Virus record (IMG/VR): IMGVR_UViG_3300014720_000031
Coordinates: 1-64,000 of that record
Direction: 5' to 3' (one strand)
DNA from: a virus
DNA: 64,000 nt
Shown: positions 9,513 to 19,574 of the stretch, piece by piece
How positions within the stretch are numbered: position 1 is the stretch's first letter
How the letters are laid out: every line of letters begins with the position of its first letter
The notes under the pieces: generated by a model
The model's database searches: none
What the model was told of the DNA's origin: nothing
What the model saw: the letters and a program-made list of their open reading frames with translations, nothing else
Position numbers and translations under genes: made by a program

Positions 9513-9815
9513 ATGGATAATAACGAAAAAGTTAAGGAATACGTATTATTTCAAATACATAAAAATCTTGTTAATTTATATAAAAGATATTTAAATTTAA
9601 TAGAAGACCTACAAGAAGATCATCACTCTATGATGTATAAACTTTCGAATGAAATTAATCAAAATATGTTAAAAAATATAGATTATTTTAATCAAACTAA
9701 ATATAATTATTTAAGGAAAAAGATATTAGACCTAGGAAATGAATCTATAAGAGAAATAGAAAAGAATTTTGATTTTATAAAAATGGAATTTAAAGATGAT
9801 GAAAATAAAGAATAA
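9513..9815 (+). CDS. Small helical protein before the tape measure
   Basis: A 100-residue, almost wholly helical, charged protein (Lys, Glu, Asp, Asn) with an acidic end (MEFKDDENKE). It has no recognised family. It stands between the tail-tube gene and the tape measure, where tail assembly chaperones are coded, so an assembly role is plausible. The ribosome-binding site is unusual: GGTTAAAGGTT directly abuts the ATG and is duplicated 20 nt upstream. It overlaps the next gene by 20 nt in another frame. Confidence 0.5.
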   Translation: MDNNEKVKEYVLFQIHKNLVNLYKRYLNLIEDLQEDHHSMMYKLSNEINQNMLKNIDYFNQTKYNYLRKKILDLGNESIREIEKNFDFIKMEFKDDENKE

Positions 9816-10068
9816 ATACATTAAATTTTCTATAGATAAAATTATAGAAATGAATTTAAGCATGCAAACAATTCAAAGAGAATTAAATAAACTAGGATTT
9901 CGAAATCTATCTATTAATACATTTAAAAATAAAAACTTTTTGAACTTGTATAATAGTTGGGGGGAAGAAAAAAAGAATGGCTTTATAAAACTTATTGGAG
10001 GAAATGCAAATTTCAAAAAAACAAAAGCCTATTTAGAAACTTTAGAAACAGGAGAAAATTATGAATAA
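9796..10068 (+). CDS. Small basic helical protein, unknown
   Basis: A 90-residue basic protein with two adjacent ATG codons at 9796 and 9799. The middle (SMQTIQRELNKLGFRNLSINTFKN) has the look of a short helix-turn-helix, so DNA or RNA binding is possible. Because it sits in the chaperone region an assembly role is an alternative. It overlaps the gene before by 20 nt and the next by 8 nt, so translation is coupled. AGGAG for the next gene lies near its 3' end. No family is recognised. Confidence 0.45.
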   Translation: MMKIKNKYIKFSIDKIIEMNLSMQTIQRELNKLGFRNLSINTFKNKNFLNLYNSWGEEKKNGFIKLIGGNANFKKTKAYLETLETGENYE

Positions 10069-10801
10069 AAAAATCTATGAATTTATAGTAAGAAAAGAAG
10101 AAGAAGTCGATCAGGTCAACACAAAGATCGAAGATGGAAAAGAAATAACAATCACTTCTAAAGCTAAAGAATTAGTTAATAGAAAATTTTTTATTAAAAA
10201 ACCTACGCGAGGATTATTCGAAGAAGCAGAACTCTTTTATGCTGTAAAATTATCAGAAGGTATTAAAGCTGGTCTTCTTACGAGATCGCTATTAGCAAAA
10301 AGATATGCTAATGATGGTGGAGCTTTAAGCGATATTGAGAAAGAAAAGTATGCAGAATATTATGTAAAACTTTTTGATAAACAAAATGAATTTCAAAAAC
10401 TTTCAATTAAAGATAAACTTGAAAGAACAAAAGAAGAGCAAGAGCATTTCGACAAACTAACTTCCGACATTATAAATATAAGAAATGAAATACAGGATTT
10501 TGAAATTGCTCAAGCTAGTCTATTTGATCAGACTGCAGAAAATAGAGCAAGAAATAAAACCATCCTATGGTGGATTTTACATCTATCATATATGATTGAT
10601 AAAGAAGGTAAAGAAACATGTATATTTGGAGATGGACCTTTTGAGGAAAGGCTTGCAATCTATGATGGCTTGGAAGAAAGTCAAGATGAATGGTTAAAGA
10701 CTGTTGTTAAAAAATTTGCTTTCTATGTTAGCTTTTGGTACATGGGTAGAGCAAGCACTCAAGAAGAATTTGAAAAACTGGTTACATTTGAAAATGTTTA
10801 A
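10061..10801 (+). CDS. Putative tail assembly chaperone (gpG-like)
   Basis: A 246-residue acidic, helical protein with a good AGGAG site. It has an N-terminal beta segment (IYEFIVRKEEE), long charged helices and, around residues 60-95, the pattern 'EaelfYaVklSegIkaGLLtrsllakRYandgG'. I associate that pattern with proteins upstream of the tape measure in marine phages. Such proteins correspond in place to lambda gpG, which coats the tape measure during tail assembly. The following gene starts only 2 nt after the stop, in the -1 frame and from a TTG without a ribosome-binding site, so a G/GT-type frameshift is possible. The function is inferred from position. Confidence 0.5.
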   Translation: MNKKIYEFIVRKEEEVDQVNTKIEDGKEITITSKAKELVNRKFFIKKPTRGLFEEAELFYAVKLSEGIKAGLLTRSLLAKRYANDGGALSDIEKEKYAEYYVKLFDKQNEFQKLSIKDKLERTKEEQEHFDKLTSDIINIRNEIQDFEIAQASLFDQTAENRARNKTILWWILHLSYMIDKEGKETCIFGDGPFEERLAIYDGLEESQDEWLKTVVKKFAFYVSFWYMGRASTQEEFEKLVTFENV

Positions 10802-10803
10802 TC

Positions 10804-11796
10804 TTGAACCAAGAAGACTACAAGTTAATATATCATGATATTATAAATGGCTATTCGTTTTATACGGATGAAGTAGATTCTTTTTATATTAAACATTTTA
10901 AATTAGAAGATCTTAACGAAGTAAATAAAAGAAAATCTCAGATAGAAAATAAAGCCAGAAAACTTGGGCTTCTTGACGAAGAAACTCAAATTAAAAACCT
11001 TATTGATAAAGATAATTGGTCTAACGAAAGAGAAGAAGAAATATCTAAATTAAAATCTTTTATAAAAGATTTAAGGTACACAAAATCTAAATTAATAATC
11101 ACAAGAGATATAGACCATATAAATAGTCAGATTAAGGAAAATGAGGATAAATTAAATAAGATACTTAAAGAAAGGGAAGAGCTACTAGGTACTACCCTTG
11201 AGTCTTATTCAAATAAGAAAATTAGCGAATACTATATATTTTTATCTATATTTAAAGATGAACGATTAAAAGAAAGGCTTTTTACTAAAGAGCAATTTGA
11301 AGAACTTGAATATAAAGAACTTTTTCAATATTATTCAAAATATAATAAAGGTTTATCATTTTTAACAGAAAAGAATATTAAGAAAGTAGCATTATCGTCT
11401 TTCTTTCTAAATAGTTTCTATTTATGTGAGGATAGTCCTTTGATATTCTTTGGTAAACCAGTAATTGAATTAACTTTCAGTCAAGTAGAGTTATTTGCCT
11501 ATGGTAAATATTTTAAGAATATATTGACTAATGCAACCACAAAGCCACCAGATAACGTAATGGATGACCCAGAAGCTCTTGTAGACTGGTATGAAGGGTC
11601 AAAGAACGCAAATAAAGCTATCAATAAAAACTCATCAAATAAAGAGGTTTTAGGTGCATCAATCGTAGGAGCATCTAAGCAAGATCTTAAAAAGTTGGGA
11701 ATAGATAAACAGGGAGGAATTGACTTAGTAAAAGAGGCAGAGAAAAAAGGCGGATCGCTCTCTTTCCAAGATCTTATAAAATTACATAATGCTTAA
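10804..11796 (+). CDS. Putative tail assembly chaperone partner (gpT-like), TTG start or frameshift product
   Basis: A 330-residue protein, mainly charged coiled-coil-like helices in residues 30-130, then a globular part. The C-terminal section (residues 240-330) contains 'MDDPEALVDWYEGSKNANKAIN' and small repeated 'GASxxDLKKLG' units. No ATG occurs in frame before about residue 250. The only near start is TTG at 10804 without a Shine-Dalgarno, and the frame is open back to 10792, overlapping the previous gene. Either coupled TTG initiation or a -1 frameshift near 10793 would express it. The place directly before the tape measure fits lambda gpT. Function is inferred. Confidence 0.45.
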   Translation: MNQEDYKLIYHDIINGYSFYTDEVDSFYIKHFKLEDLNEVNKRKSQIENKARKLGLLDEETQIKNLIDKDNWSNEREEEISKLKSFIKDLRYTKSKLIITRDIDHINSQIKENEDKLNKILKEREELLGTTLESYSNKKISEYYIFLSIFKDERLKERLFTKEQFEELEYKELFQYYSKYNKGLSFLTEKNIKKVALSSFFLNSFYLCEDSPLIFFGKPVIELTFSQVELFAYGKYFKNILTNATTKPPDNVMDDPEALVDWYEGSKNANKAINKNSSNKEVLGASIVGASKQDLKKLGIDKQGGIDLVKEAEKKGGSLSFQDLIKLHNA

Positions 11797-11801
11797 TATT
11801 T

Positions 11802-11815
11802 AGTGTAATTTTATG
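11802..11815 (+). promoter_or_regulatory. GTGTAAT-type promoter with leader
   Basis: AGTGTAATTTTATG lies between the chaperone gene and the tape measure, 26 nt before the ATG. The leader holds a purine-rich GGAAAGAGG ribosome-binding site about 10 nt from the start. Confidence 0.5.
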
Positions 11816-11835
11816 ATAGGAAAGAGGTACAAGGC

Positions 11836-14800
11836 ATGGCTAATGTAGTCGGTAGAATACCAGTAGGTGCAGATACAAGACCTTTAGAAAAGGATATCTC
11901 AACGGCTTTAGGTAAAAATTATCAATTTAAAGGTTTAAATGAAAAAGCTTTCACTCAACCTCTTGGTAGAATTACTGGATCTGTAGATGAATTTAGAAAA
12001 TCATTAGACGCATCTAATGCTCGCGTGCTAGCTTTCGGTGCTTCTGCGGGAGCTATATTTGCAGTAGAAAGAGGATTCCAAGCTTTAATTGGAACTACTT
12101 TAAAAGTACAGAAAAATTTAACAGATATTAATTCGATTTTAGGTTTAAGTGGAAAAAATTTACAATTATTTGGGGACCAATTATTTAAAATAGCAAGTCA
12201 AACTGGCCAAACTTTTGATACAGTATCTCAAGCAGCCGTAGAATTTTCTAGACAAGGTTTAGGCGTTGAAGAAACTTTAAAAAGAACAAAAGATGCTCTA
12301 ATTCTAACAAGATTAAGTGGTTTAGATGTTGTTTCTAGTACAGAAGCCTTAACTGCAACAATTAATAGTTTTAATAAAGTAGCACTAGATTCTGTAACTA
12401 TAGTAAATAAATTAGCGACAGTTGACGCGGCTTTTGCAGTTAGTAGCGCAGACCTTGCCGAAGCAATTCAAAGAGTAGGCTCTTCAGCAGAAAGTGTTAA
12501 TATAAATTTTGATCAACTGCTGGCTTTAGTTACTAGCGTGCAACAAACTACAGCTCGTGGAGGTGCTGTTATTGGAAATTCTTTAAAGACTATTTTTACA
12601 AGACTAGAAAGAACTGAAGTATTAGATCAGTTAGAGCAATTAGGTTTGCAAGTTAGAAATCTAGATGGAAGTTTTAGACCAGCAATTGATACGCTTAGTC
12701 AACTAGCTCAAAGATTTGATGAATTATCTGACGCACAAAAAGCAAATGTTGCTGAATTAGTCGGCGGCGTGTTCCAAATCAATATTTTAAAAGCAGCTTT
12801 AGGAGATTTAGGTAAACAATATTCAATTTATAATAGCGCTTTAAATACAAGTTTAGGTGCAAGCGATGCGGCTATACAAAGAAATGAAAAATTAAATGAG
12901 ACATTATCTGCTTTAGTTAATAGAACTCTAGCTAATTTTACAAAACTTGGAGCAGAAGTTGGAGGGTTGACTCTAGCTCCAGCTATAGAAAATTTATTAA
13001 GTAATGTAAATTCTGCTTTAGAATCTTTCAGTTTAAGTGATGCAAAAGGTCCTGGAGAAAAATTAGCCAAAGGATTTTTAGAAGGATTAGGCAATTATAT
13101 TAGTGGACCAGGATTAGCTTTAATTGGCGCAGTAATAGGTAAATTATTTATAAACTTAGCTAAATTTAGTACTCAAGCTGTTGGACAAATATTACAAATC
13201 AATAAAGGGTCTCAACAACAAGCAGAAATTCAGCAAAGAATTAACGCTCTTCTTTCTCAAAATCCAAATTTAATACAAGGAATTCTAAGCAAACAAATAA
13301 GTTTATTAGATGTAGAAAATCAAATTTTATCTACTATTCGCGCTCAAACTGTAGCTAGAGAACAATCAGCAAAAATTGCATTAACAATGGCTGGTAATCT
13401 AGCTGCTCGCGGAGTAACTTCAAGAGGAGGGCAAATTTCTGCAAGAAGTTTTGGATTTATACCAAATTTTACATCCTCGGAACAAGTTGAAATATTTGGA
13501 GCTTATTTAGGCGGTTATAAACCTGGAAAAGTTTCTAGTATGTCTATTCCTGGAGAAGGAAAAGTAGTATATAATCAAGCAGAGGATGTTAAAAAATTTC
13601 CAGGATTCGATCAGCCAGCTATAATGCCACCAGTATCAAGTCAGGCTGGAAAAAGATATAAAGAAGCATTTGAAAAAAAATTAGGATTCAATCCTTATGC
13701 TTCATCTGGTTTTATACCAAATTTTCAATATAATGCGGCAGCAATTCGTGAAGCTTATGAAAGTGGTACATTAAAAAAGATAAGCGAAAAAGCTTATGAA
13801 TATGGAGTAGATGCAAAAGGAAAAAAACTTATAGTATATGAAGCTCAAATAAAAGATATTTTAAGTTCAACACCAAAAGGATTAGCCCCAGATAGAATAA
13901 AAGATGTTGCTAAATTAGCTACAATACTTATACCAGAATTTGGAGGAAGCACAATAATTCCTGGACCAGTATCTCCAAAAGGAAAAAGCTCAGAATTTGC
14001 AATAACTAATATACCCGTACATAGAATGGATCCAACTAGACTAAAAGGAGATATTCAAGATGATAAGGCTCAGTTGGCTAGAAACATAAAAGAAAATATA
14101 TTAACTGATACATCTAGTTTTATTAATACTTTAAAACCTTTAGGAAAAAGTGTTGATAGGGCAGATCTTGCTTCTGCGTTTTCAAGTTCTGGAGAAAAAG
14201 GCGCATACGGTGCAGTTAATGCAGCAATTGGATCAGCCTTTGAAATAGGAATTAAGACAGCTTTAAATTATACCGCTGGAGAATCTACAATAAAAGATGC
14301 TGGAGATTTTGACGTAAGAGGAGGAAAAAATCTTAGTAATCTTCAAAAATTATTTGGTTTTACTACGGGTCTTGCAGATTTTAAAGCTACTATTTCTGAA
14401 GGAAATTTAAAAAGTTTTGCAAAAAAAATATATAGAGAATTAGGCGCGGAAGCTAGGTTTAAAAAACAAGCCGCTAAAGCTATGCGAGCTTTTTCTGGAT
14501 TTATACCAAATTATTCGCCTTTAATAGAATCTATGGGCAGAGAAATATCTGCTGGAGTCTCCCCAGACAATATTAGAATCGGTCAAGATAGAAGATTACA
14601 AAATTCAGCTAATCCATTAGGGCTTGGAGTTTATAATACTAAAGATGAACCTTTAGGATTATCTCAGGGTATAGCAAGGTATGGAGATTTAAAATCAGCA
14701 AGAACTGCCGGTGCTTCAAAAGGTTTTGTGCCAAATTATGTTGTTTCTAGAAGAGAACAACTATTAGCTCAACTTAATCAATATAGGTCAAATAGAAATA

Positions 14801-17800
14801 CTGGAACTGGTTTTAGCTCAAATGCTATCTTAGCTGGATCAATAGGTATACCTATTGTTGGAGGCGTTGCAGAACAATTTTTAAGCGAAGAGAATTTATC
14901 TGGAAGAGCATTTACTCGTGGGGCAGCAAATCTTGCAAGTTTCACTGCTACAGGCGCAGCTTTAGGTGGTCCAGTAGGCGGTGGAGTTGGATTTCTAGTT
15001 GGATTAGTTACTACGTTAAATGATATTGATAAAGCCGCAAATCAAGAAGGAATAGATAAATTTAAGAAAAGATTAGAAGCCTCTCAAGAGCAATTAAATA
15101 AATTAAATGATGCTTTTAGTCAATTTAATTCAATAACTGATAAATTAAGAGGAGCAGCAAATCTAAGTGCAAATGATATAGAGAAATTACAAAAAAGGCT
15201 AGGCTCAGTTCTAGCTGATGTTCCAGAAAATATTAGAAAAGACTTAATTAAAGCTTATGGAGAAGGAGATCAATTAAAAGTACAAAGCATACAGACAGAT
15301 GTACTTGAAGCTAAACAATCAGAACAAAGAAGATTAGAATATCAGACAGCTTATTCAGAAGCTTATGCGCCAGAAACTTTTGGAGAAGCAGTTTCTTCAA
15401 TGTTTGGATTTGGAGGCGCAGAGGAGAGAAGAAATAAAGCAATACAAAAATCTCTAAGATTATCACCTAGCACTGCAACAGCAGCAGATATAGAAGGAAA
15501 AGCAACAGATTTAGGTAACTTATTATCGGATGAATTTGAAAAGTTTCTAATAATAGAGCAAAGAGCTGGAGAGTCTTTAGATGAATATTCTAAAAGATAT
15601 GAAAAACTTGTAGAAGAAGCTTTAGAACAGCCTAAAACTTTAGTTTATATTTCAGAACTTGCAGCTAAAAAATTAAGAGATGAAGCGGCTAATCAATTTG
15701 GTTTTGATTCTCCAGAATATGCTGCAGCTTCACAACAAGCCTTGCAAATTGTTGAAGATTCTCAAAAGCAAGCAGATGTAATTAGAAAAGCGATAAAAGC
15801 TAGAAAAGATAGCTTATTGGCTTCAGCTGCTGGTGGTAAGGCCGGAATAGAAGCAGAAAACTTTAAAAATACAATTTTAAATTATTTAAATAATATTACA
15901 AAATCAACAACAGATTTAACTATTAGTTATTCTCGCGCAGAAACAGAGATAGATATAAACTCAAGAAAATTACAATCTCAGAAAAATACATTATTAGAAA
16001 ATGCTAGATTATTTTTAGGCGAATTTTCTCAAATTAATATAGAAGCACAATTTGAAGAAGCTAATGCCAATTTAGAATACCAAAAAAACGCATTAGCTGC
16101 ACAAAGAAAACTTTTAGAAAAAGTTGGGCCAGGTTTGTTTGCTGATACATTATCTAATTTAAGTGGAAGTGCAGATTTAAACTCTAGAAATTTCGCTCAG
16201 TTTATAGAATCCAGATCAAGAAGTTTGACTAATATTCCATTAGATGAATTACCAACTAAGATAAGAGAATTAATATCTAATATAGAGAACCAATATTCTA
16301 ATCAAGTTGGAATAAGTTCTGAATTAAAAAATTCCGCTAAGAGCTTAATTACTATACTTAATAATGTATTAGTCAGGGATATACCAGAAGCTAAAGCTGA
16401 CACAGATAGATTAAGACAGCTATTCCAAGCTGAAAATGAAATCAGAAAACAGGAACTAGCCGCAAGATTAGAAAATTTAAAAAATAGACAAATTATTGGT
16501 TTTGGTGGTGGTATAGAATCATTAAGAAGAAATGATTTTAATGAAAGAGTTACTGAATTTACTAGAAATAGATATTTATTAGGCTCACAAAATACATTAA
16601 CTCAAGGACGAGGAGCTTTAGGAATATTAGAAGAATTGAAAAAATTTGGAATTGGTCCTCAAAGCGTTAACAAAGATTTAAAAGACGCTATAGTTTCTGC
16701 ACAGACATCTAATATACAAAGGTTTAGTCAGGCATATGGTTTAAATATTAGTCAAGATAAAGCAAGAGAAATTGCCAATAAACAATTTGACGCTTTAAAT
16801 TCTACAGAAATGACAGTAGAGAATATTTATAAAGCACTACAAAGTGGAATAAAATTAGATAATCAGACAATAACTGCAATTAATCCTGAAGCAAGAATTC
16901 CAAATGGAAATGGAGGATTTAGTCCAGCCGGTGGAAGATTAGGGGGAAATTTACCTCTATCTCCAGAAGCAGAAGCATATTTTTATAACGAAGTCGCTGG
17001 ACCAATAGAAGCAGAGAAAAGAATAAAAGCTCAAGAAGCCGCTATGGAAAAAATTAAAGAAAGAAGTGTTGACGCAGGAAACGTACAAGTAAAATCTAGT
17101 CAAACTGTATCAAAACTTCTTGATAAAATAATAGAACAAACTAAAGAAAGATATACAGGGGAAGAAAGTTTAGCTAGTTTAATTACCCAGAGCGCAGAAG
17201 CATACTCAAGACTAAGAGACGATACTATTAATATAAATGATGGATTAAGAATTAGTGAAACTTATTTAAGTGGAATTAAAACTATTGGAGAAGAGGTAGA
17301 AAAAGGAACTTTAAGTCAAGAAGAAGCGAGAAGAAGAATAAATTTATTACTTAATGAAAGCATTGAGCAGCAAGAAAGATCAAATGAATTAGAAAAAATT
17401 AGAGTAGATCAGATGAAAGATCTTAAAGATCTTGCTGATGGCTACTTAACTTCTACAGAATATGCTAATAGAGAATTAGAAAGACAACAAGCTTTAGCTC
17501 GCAGACCTGGATATGACTCAATGCAGGGTATCGCTGTTAATTTCACAAATCAAATGGCATACAATGGAAGTCAATTTTTCCAAGATTTAAATAATTCAGC
17601 AGTTGATGTTGCGAGAAATATTCAAGATGCATTCTCTAATGCATTTCAAAGTTTTACGAGTGGAACGCAAACTGCTGGAGATGCATTTAAAAGTTTTGCT
17701 ATACAAATATTACAACAAATACAACAAATTTCAACTCAAATTGCTACTAAATTATTTTTTGGAGCATTATTTAATCCTTTACAAGGAGCTTTAAGTGGTG

Positions 17801-19572
17801 GTGGGGGTGGGTTTGGTGGATTATTTGGATTTGCTAAAGGAGGATTTGTTAAAGGTTATGCTTCTGGTGGATATGTTTCAGAAGGCTCTGGAATGATGGA
17901 TGATGTTCCAGCTATGTTATCTAAAGGAGAATATGTATTAAATCGTAGAGCAGTAAAAAGTATCCAACAAGCGTATGGCACAGGATTCTTAGAGTCATTA
18001 AATGCAGGGGCAACAAAAGGCATGGAAGATGGCGGAGGTTTTAGCAGAAGTTTTGATAATAAATATCTTGTAAGTGGATGGGAAAATACCCAAGGACTAA
18101 ATACAAAAGACATGGCAGGTGGAATTGCAGCTCTTGAAAGATATTTAGGTCAATTAAAGGGTGAAGAAGTAATTTCTCCAGAATTATCTAATTTTGCTTT
18201 AGCTGATACAACTCAAAGGCAAAATACAGAAAGAATGCAAACTGAACAAGATTTTTATGAATATGTTGCCTATTTACAAGATAATTTAATGTCTAATAAA
18301 ATGTCTTATGTTCAGGCTCAAGCAGCCTATACTCAACAATTAGAAGCATATAACAGACAAAAACAGCAAAGTTTGATTGGAGGTTTAATTAGTGCAGCGA
18401 TGACTATCGGTGGAGGTTTACTACTTGGAGGCGGTGGGCTTGGTGGATTATTTGGCGGAGGAGGAGGTGGACTTAGTGGCCTATTTGGTGGCGGTCCAAA
18501 TGCATCCGCTTTTGCTATGCCTGGTGGTATGGGTGGAACATATAGTGCTTTAGGTTCTAATTATAATTTAGTTACCGGTGGAGCCGGAATAACAAGCGCT
18601 GCCGCAATGAGAGCTGCAAATACTGGAGGTTTAGGATCAATGTTTGGTGGAAGTAATATGGGTACTATGGCTCTACTAGGAGCAGGTGCAATTGGAGCTC
18701 CTTTAGCTATAAACTTTCTTCAAGGCAATCAAAATCAAAGAAATACCGTATCTCCTACCAGATCTTCTTCTGGATTGCAAGTTAGTAATAGATTTAGATT
18801 TGCAGAAGGAGGCATGAGTCCAGATGACGTTCCAGCTTTACTTATGCAAGGAGAATATGTAGTTAGTAAGGATGCAGTTAAAAAATATGGCGCAAGATTC
18901 TTTGATAAATTGAATAGAGGTCAAGTCAGTAAATTCGCAAAGGGTGGTCAAGTTGGTCAGCAACCAAATCTAAATATGGGTGCAATGCCATTAGAAGATC
19001 CAAATATTAATTTAATAGAAGCAATAAATAATTTAGCTTATATAATAACTGAAAGTTCAAGCCCAGCTAATCAAAATAGAAGCATGGACAATATACCAAA
19101 TATTGTACAAAGAGATACTCCAACTGAAACTCCGCAAATCGAAGCCACTCAAAGATCTAATAATTATATAGATATATTCAGAAATAATAACAATCAACAA
19201 GAACGACCATATAATCCAGTGGTAGAAAATAGAACTTCGGTTAATCAAAGTCAAGTAGATCAAACATTTTTAGTAAGTTTAATATCATCTTTAAATAATT
19301 TGACAGAGAATTTGGGACAAGTTAGCGCTTCCGAAGGCATCACAAATAATATTAACATATCTGTTAATGTAGAAGGTGATAATAAAACTACAGAACAAGG
19401 AAATGATCAATCTTCTGGGAATGGAGAAGACGATACTACGGATAGTTCTTCCGCAAAAGATTCCTCTCAAAAATATAAAGCTTTAACTGATTTAATTAAA
19501 CAAAATGTTATAAAAACAATAATTGAGCAGAAACGTCCTGGCGGATTATTAAATAAAAATAGTCCATCTTAA
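11836..19572 (+). CDS. Tail tape measure protein
   Basis: At 2578 residues this is the largest gene. Residues about 80-330 match the TP901-type tape-measure core (DINSILGLSGKNL, AAVEFSRQGLGVEETL, ELVGGVFQINILKAAL). Four copies of the tag GF(I/V)PN(F/Y) lie at about residues 539, 625, 889 and 963. Between the second and third is an embedded module with nuclease-like motifs. Residues about 980-1060 are hydrophobic and could cross a membrane during DNA injection. Long coiled coils fill residues 1070-1900. Near the end are two copies of the common tape-measure motif 'DDVPAxLxxGEYVxxxxAVKxxG' (about 2015 and 2335), Gly-rich loops and an acidic tail. By the usual 0.15 nm per residue the tail could be up to roughly 380 nm. 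The identification is secure. Confidence 0.93.
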   Translation: MANVVGRIPVGADTRPLEKDISTALGKNYQFKGLNEKAFTQPLGRITGSVDEFRKSLDASNARVLAFGASAGAIFAVERGFQALIGTTLKVQKNLTDINSILGLSGKNLQLFGDQLFKIASQTGQTFDTVSQAAVEFSRQGLGVEETLKRTKDALILTRLSGLDVVSSTEALTATINSFNKVALDSVTIVNKLATVDAAFAVSSADLAEAIQRVGSSAESVNINFDQLLALVTSVQQTTARGGAVIGNSLKTIFTRLERTEVLDQLEQLGLQVRNLDGSFRPAIDTLSQLAQRFDELSDAQKANVAELVGGVFQINILKAALGDLGKQYSIYNSALNTSLGASDAAIQRNEKLNETLSALVNRTLANFTKLGAEVGGLTLAPAIENLLSNVNSALESFSLSDAKGPGEKLAKGFLEGLGNYISGPGLALIGAVIGKLFINLAKFSTQAVGQILQINKGSQQQAEIQQRINALLSQNPNLIQGILSKQISLLDVENQILSTIRAQTVAREQSAKIALTMAGNLAARGVTSRGGQISARSFGFIPNFTSSEQVEIFGAYLGGYKPGKVSSMSIPGEGKVVYNQAEDVKKFPGFDQPAIMPPVSSQAGKRYKEAFEKKLGFNPYASSGFIPNFQYNAAAIREAYESGTLKKISEKAYEYGVDAKGKKLIVYEAQIKDILSSTPKGLAPDRIKDVAKLATILIPEFGGSTIIPGPVSPKGKSSEFAITNIPVHRMDPTRLKGDIQDDKAQLARNIKENILTDTSSFINTLKPLGKSVDRADLASAFSSSGEKGAYGAVNAAIGSAFEIGIKTALNYTAGESTIKDAGDFDVRGGKNLSNLQKLFGFTTGLADFKATISEGNLKSFAKKIYRELGAEARFKKQAAKAMRAFSGFIPNYSPLIESMGREISAGVSPDNIRIGQDRRLQNSANPLGLGVYNTKDEPLGLSQGIARYGDLKSARTAGASKGFVPNYVVSRREQLLAQLNQYRSNRNTGTGFSSNAILAGSIGIPIVGGVAEQFLSEENLSGRAFTRGAANLASFTATGAALGGPVGGGVGFLVGLVTTLNDIDKAANQEGIDKFKKRLEASQEQLNKLNDAFSQFNSITDKLRGAANLSANDIEKLQKRLGSVLADVPENIRKDLIKAYGEGDQLKVQSIQTDVLEAKQSEQRRLEYQTAYSEAYAPETFGEAVSSMFGFGGAEERRNKAIQKSLRLSPSTATAADIEGKATDLGNLLSDEFEKFLIIEQRAGESLDEYSKRYEKLVEEALEQPKTLVYISELAAKKLRDEAANQFGFDSPEYAAASQQALQIVEDSQKQADVIRKAIKARKDSLLASAAGGKAGIEAENFKNTILNYLNNITKSTTDLTISYSRAETEIDINSRKLQSQKNTLLENARLFLGEFSQINIEAQFEEANANLEYQKNALAAQRKLLEKVGPGLFADTLSNLSGSADLNSRNFAQFIESRSRSLTNIPLDELPTKIRELISNIENQYSNQVGISSELKNSAKSLITILNNVLVRDIPEAKADTDRLRQLFQAENEIRKQELAARLENLKNRQIIGFGGGIESLRRNDFNERVTEFTRNRYLLGSQNTLTQGRGALGILEELKKFGIGPQSVNKDLKDAIVSAQTSNIQRFSQAYGLNISQDKAREIANKQFDALNSTEMTVENIYKALQSGIKLDNQTITAINPEARIPNGNGGFSPAGGRLGGNLPLSPEAEAYFYNEVAGPIEAEKRIKAQEAAMEKIKERSVDAGNVQVKSSQTVSKLLDKIIEQTKERYTGEESLASLITQSAEAYSRLRDDTININDGLRISETYLSGIKTIGEEVEKGTLSQEEARRRINLLLNESIEQQERSNELEKIRVDQMKDLKDLADGYLTSTEYANRELERQQALARRPGYDSMQGIAVNFTNQMAYNGSQFFQDLNNSAVDVARNIQDAFSNAFQSFTSGTQTAGDAFKSFAIQILQQIQQISTQIATKLFFGALFNPLQGALSGGGGGFGGLFGFAKGGFVKGYASGGYVSEGSGMMDDVPAMLSKGEYVLNRRAVKSIQQAYGTGFLESLNAGATKGMEDGGGFSRSFDNKYLVSGWENTQGLNTKDMAGGIAALERYLGQLKGEEVISPELSNFALADTTQRQNTERMQTEQDFYEYVAYLQDNLMSNKMSYVQAQAAYTQQLEAYNRQKQQSLIGGLISAAMTIGGGLLLGGGGLGGLFGGGGGGLSGLFGGGPNASAFAMPGGMGGTYSALGSNYNLVTGGAGITSAAAMRAANTGGLGSMFGGSNMGTMALLGAGAIGAPLAINFLQGNQNQRNTVSPTRSSSGLQVSNRFRFAEGGMSPDDVPALLMQGEYVVSKDAVKKYGARFFDKLNRGQVSKFAKGGQVGQQPNLNMGAMPLEDPNINLIEAINNLAYIITESSSPANQNRSMDNIPNIVQRDTPTETPQIEATQRSNNYIDIFRNNNNQQERPYNPVVENRTSVNQSQVDQTFLVSLISSLNNLTENLGQVSASEGITNNINISVNVEGDNKTTEQGNDQSSGNGEDDTTDSSSAKDSSQKYKALTDLIKQNVIKTIIEQKRPGGLLNKNSPS

Positions 19573-19574
19573 TT

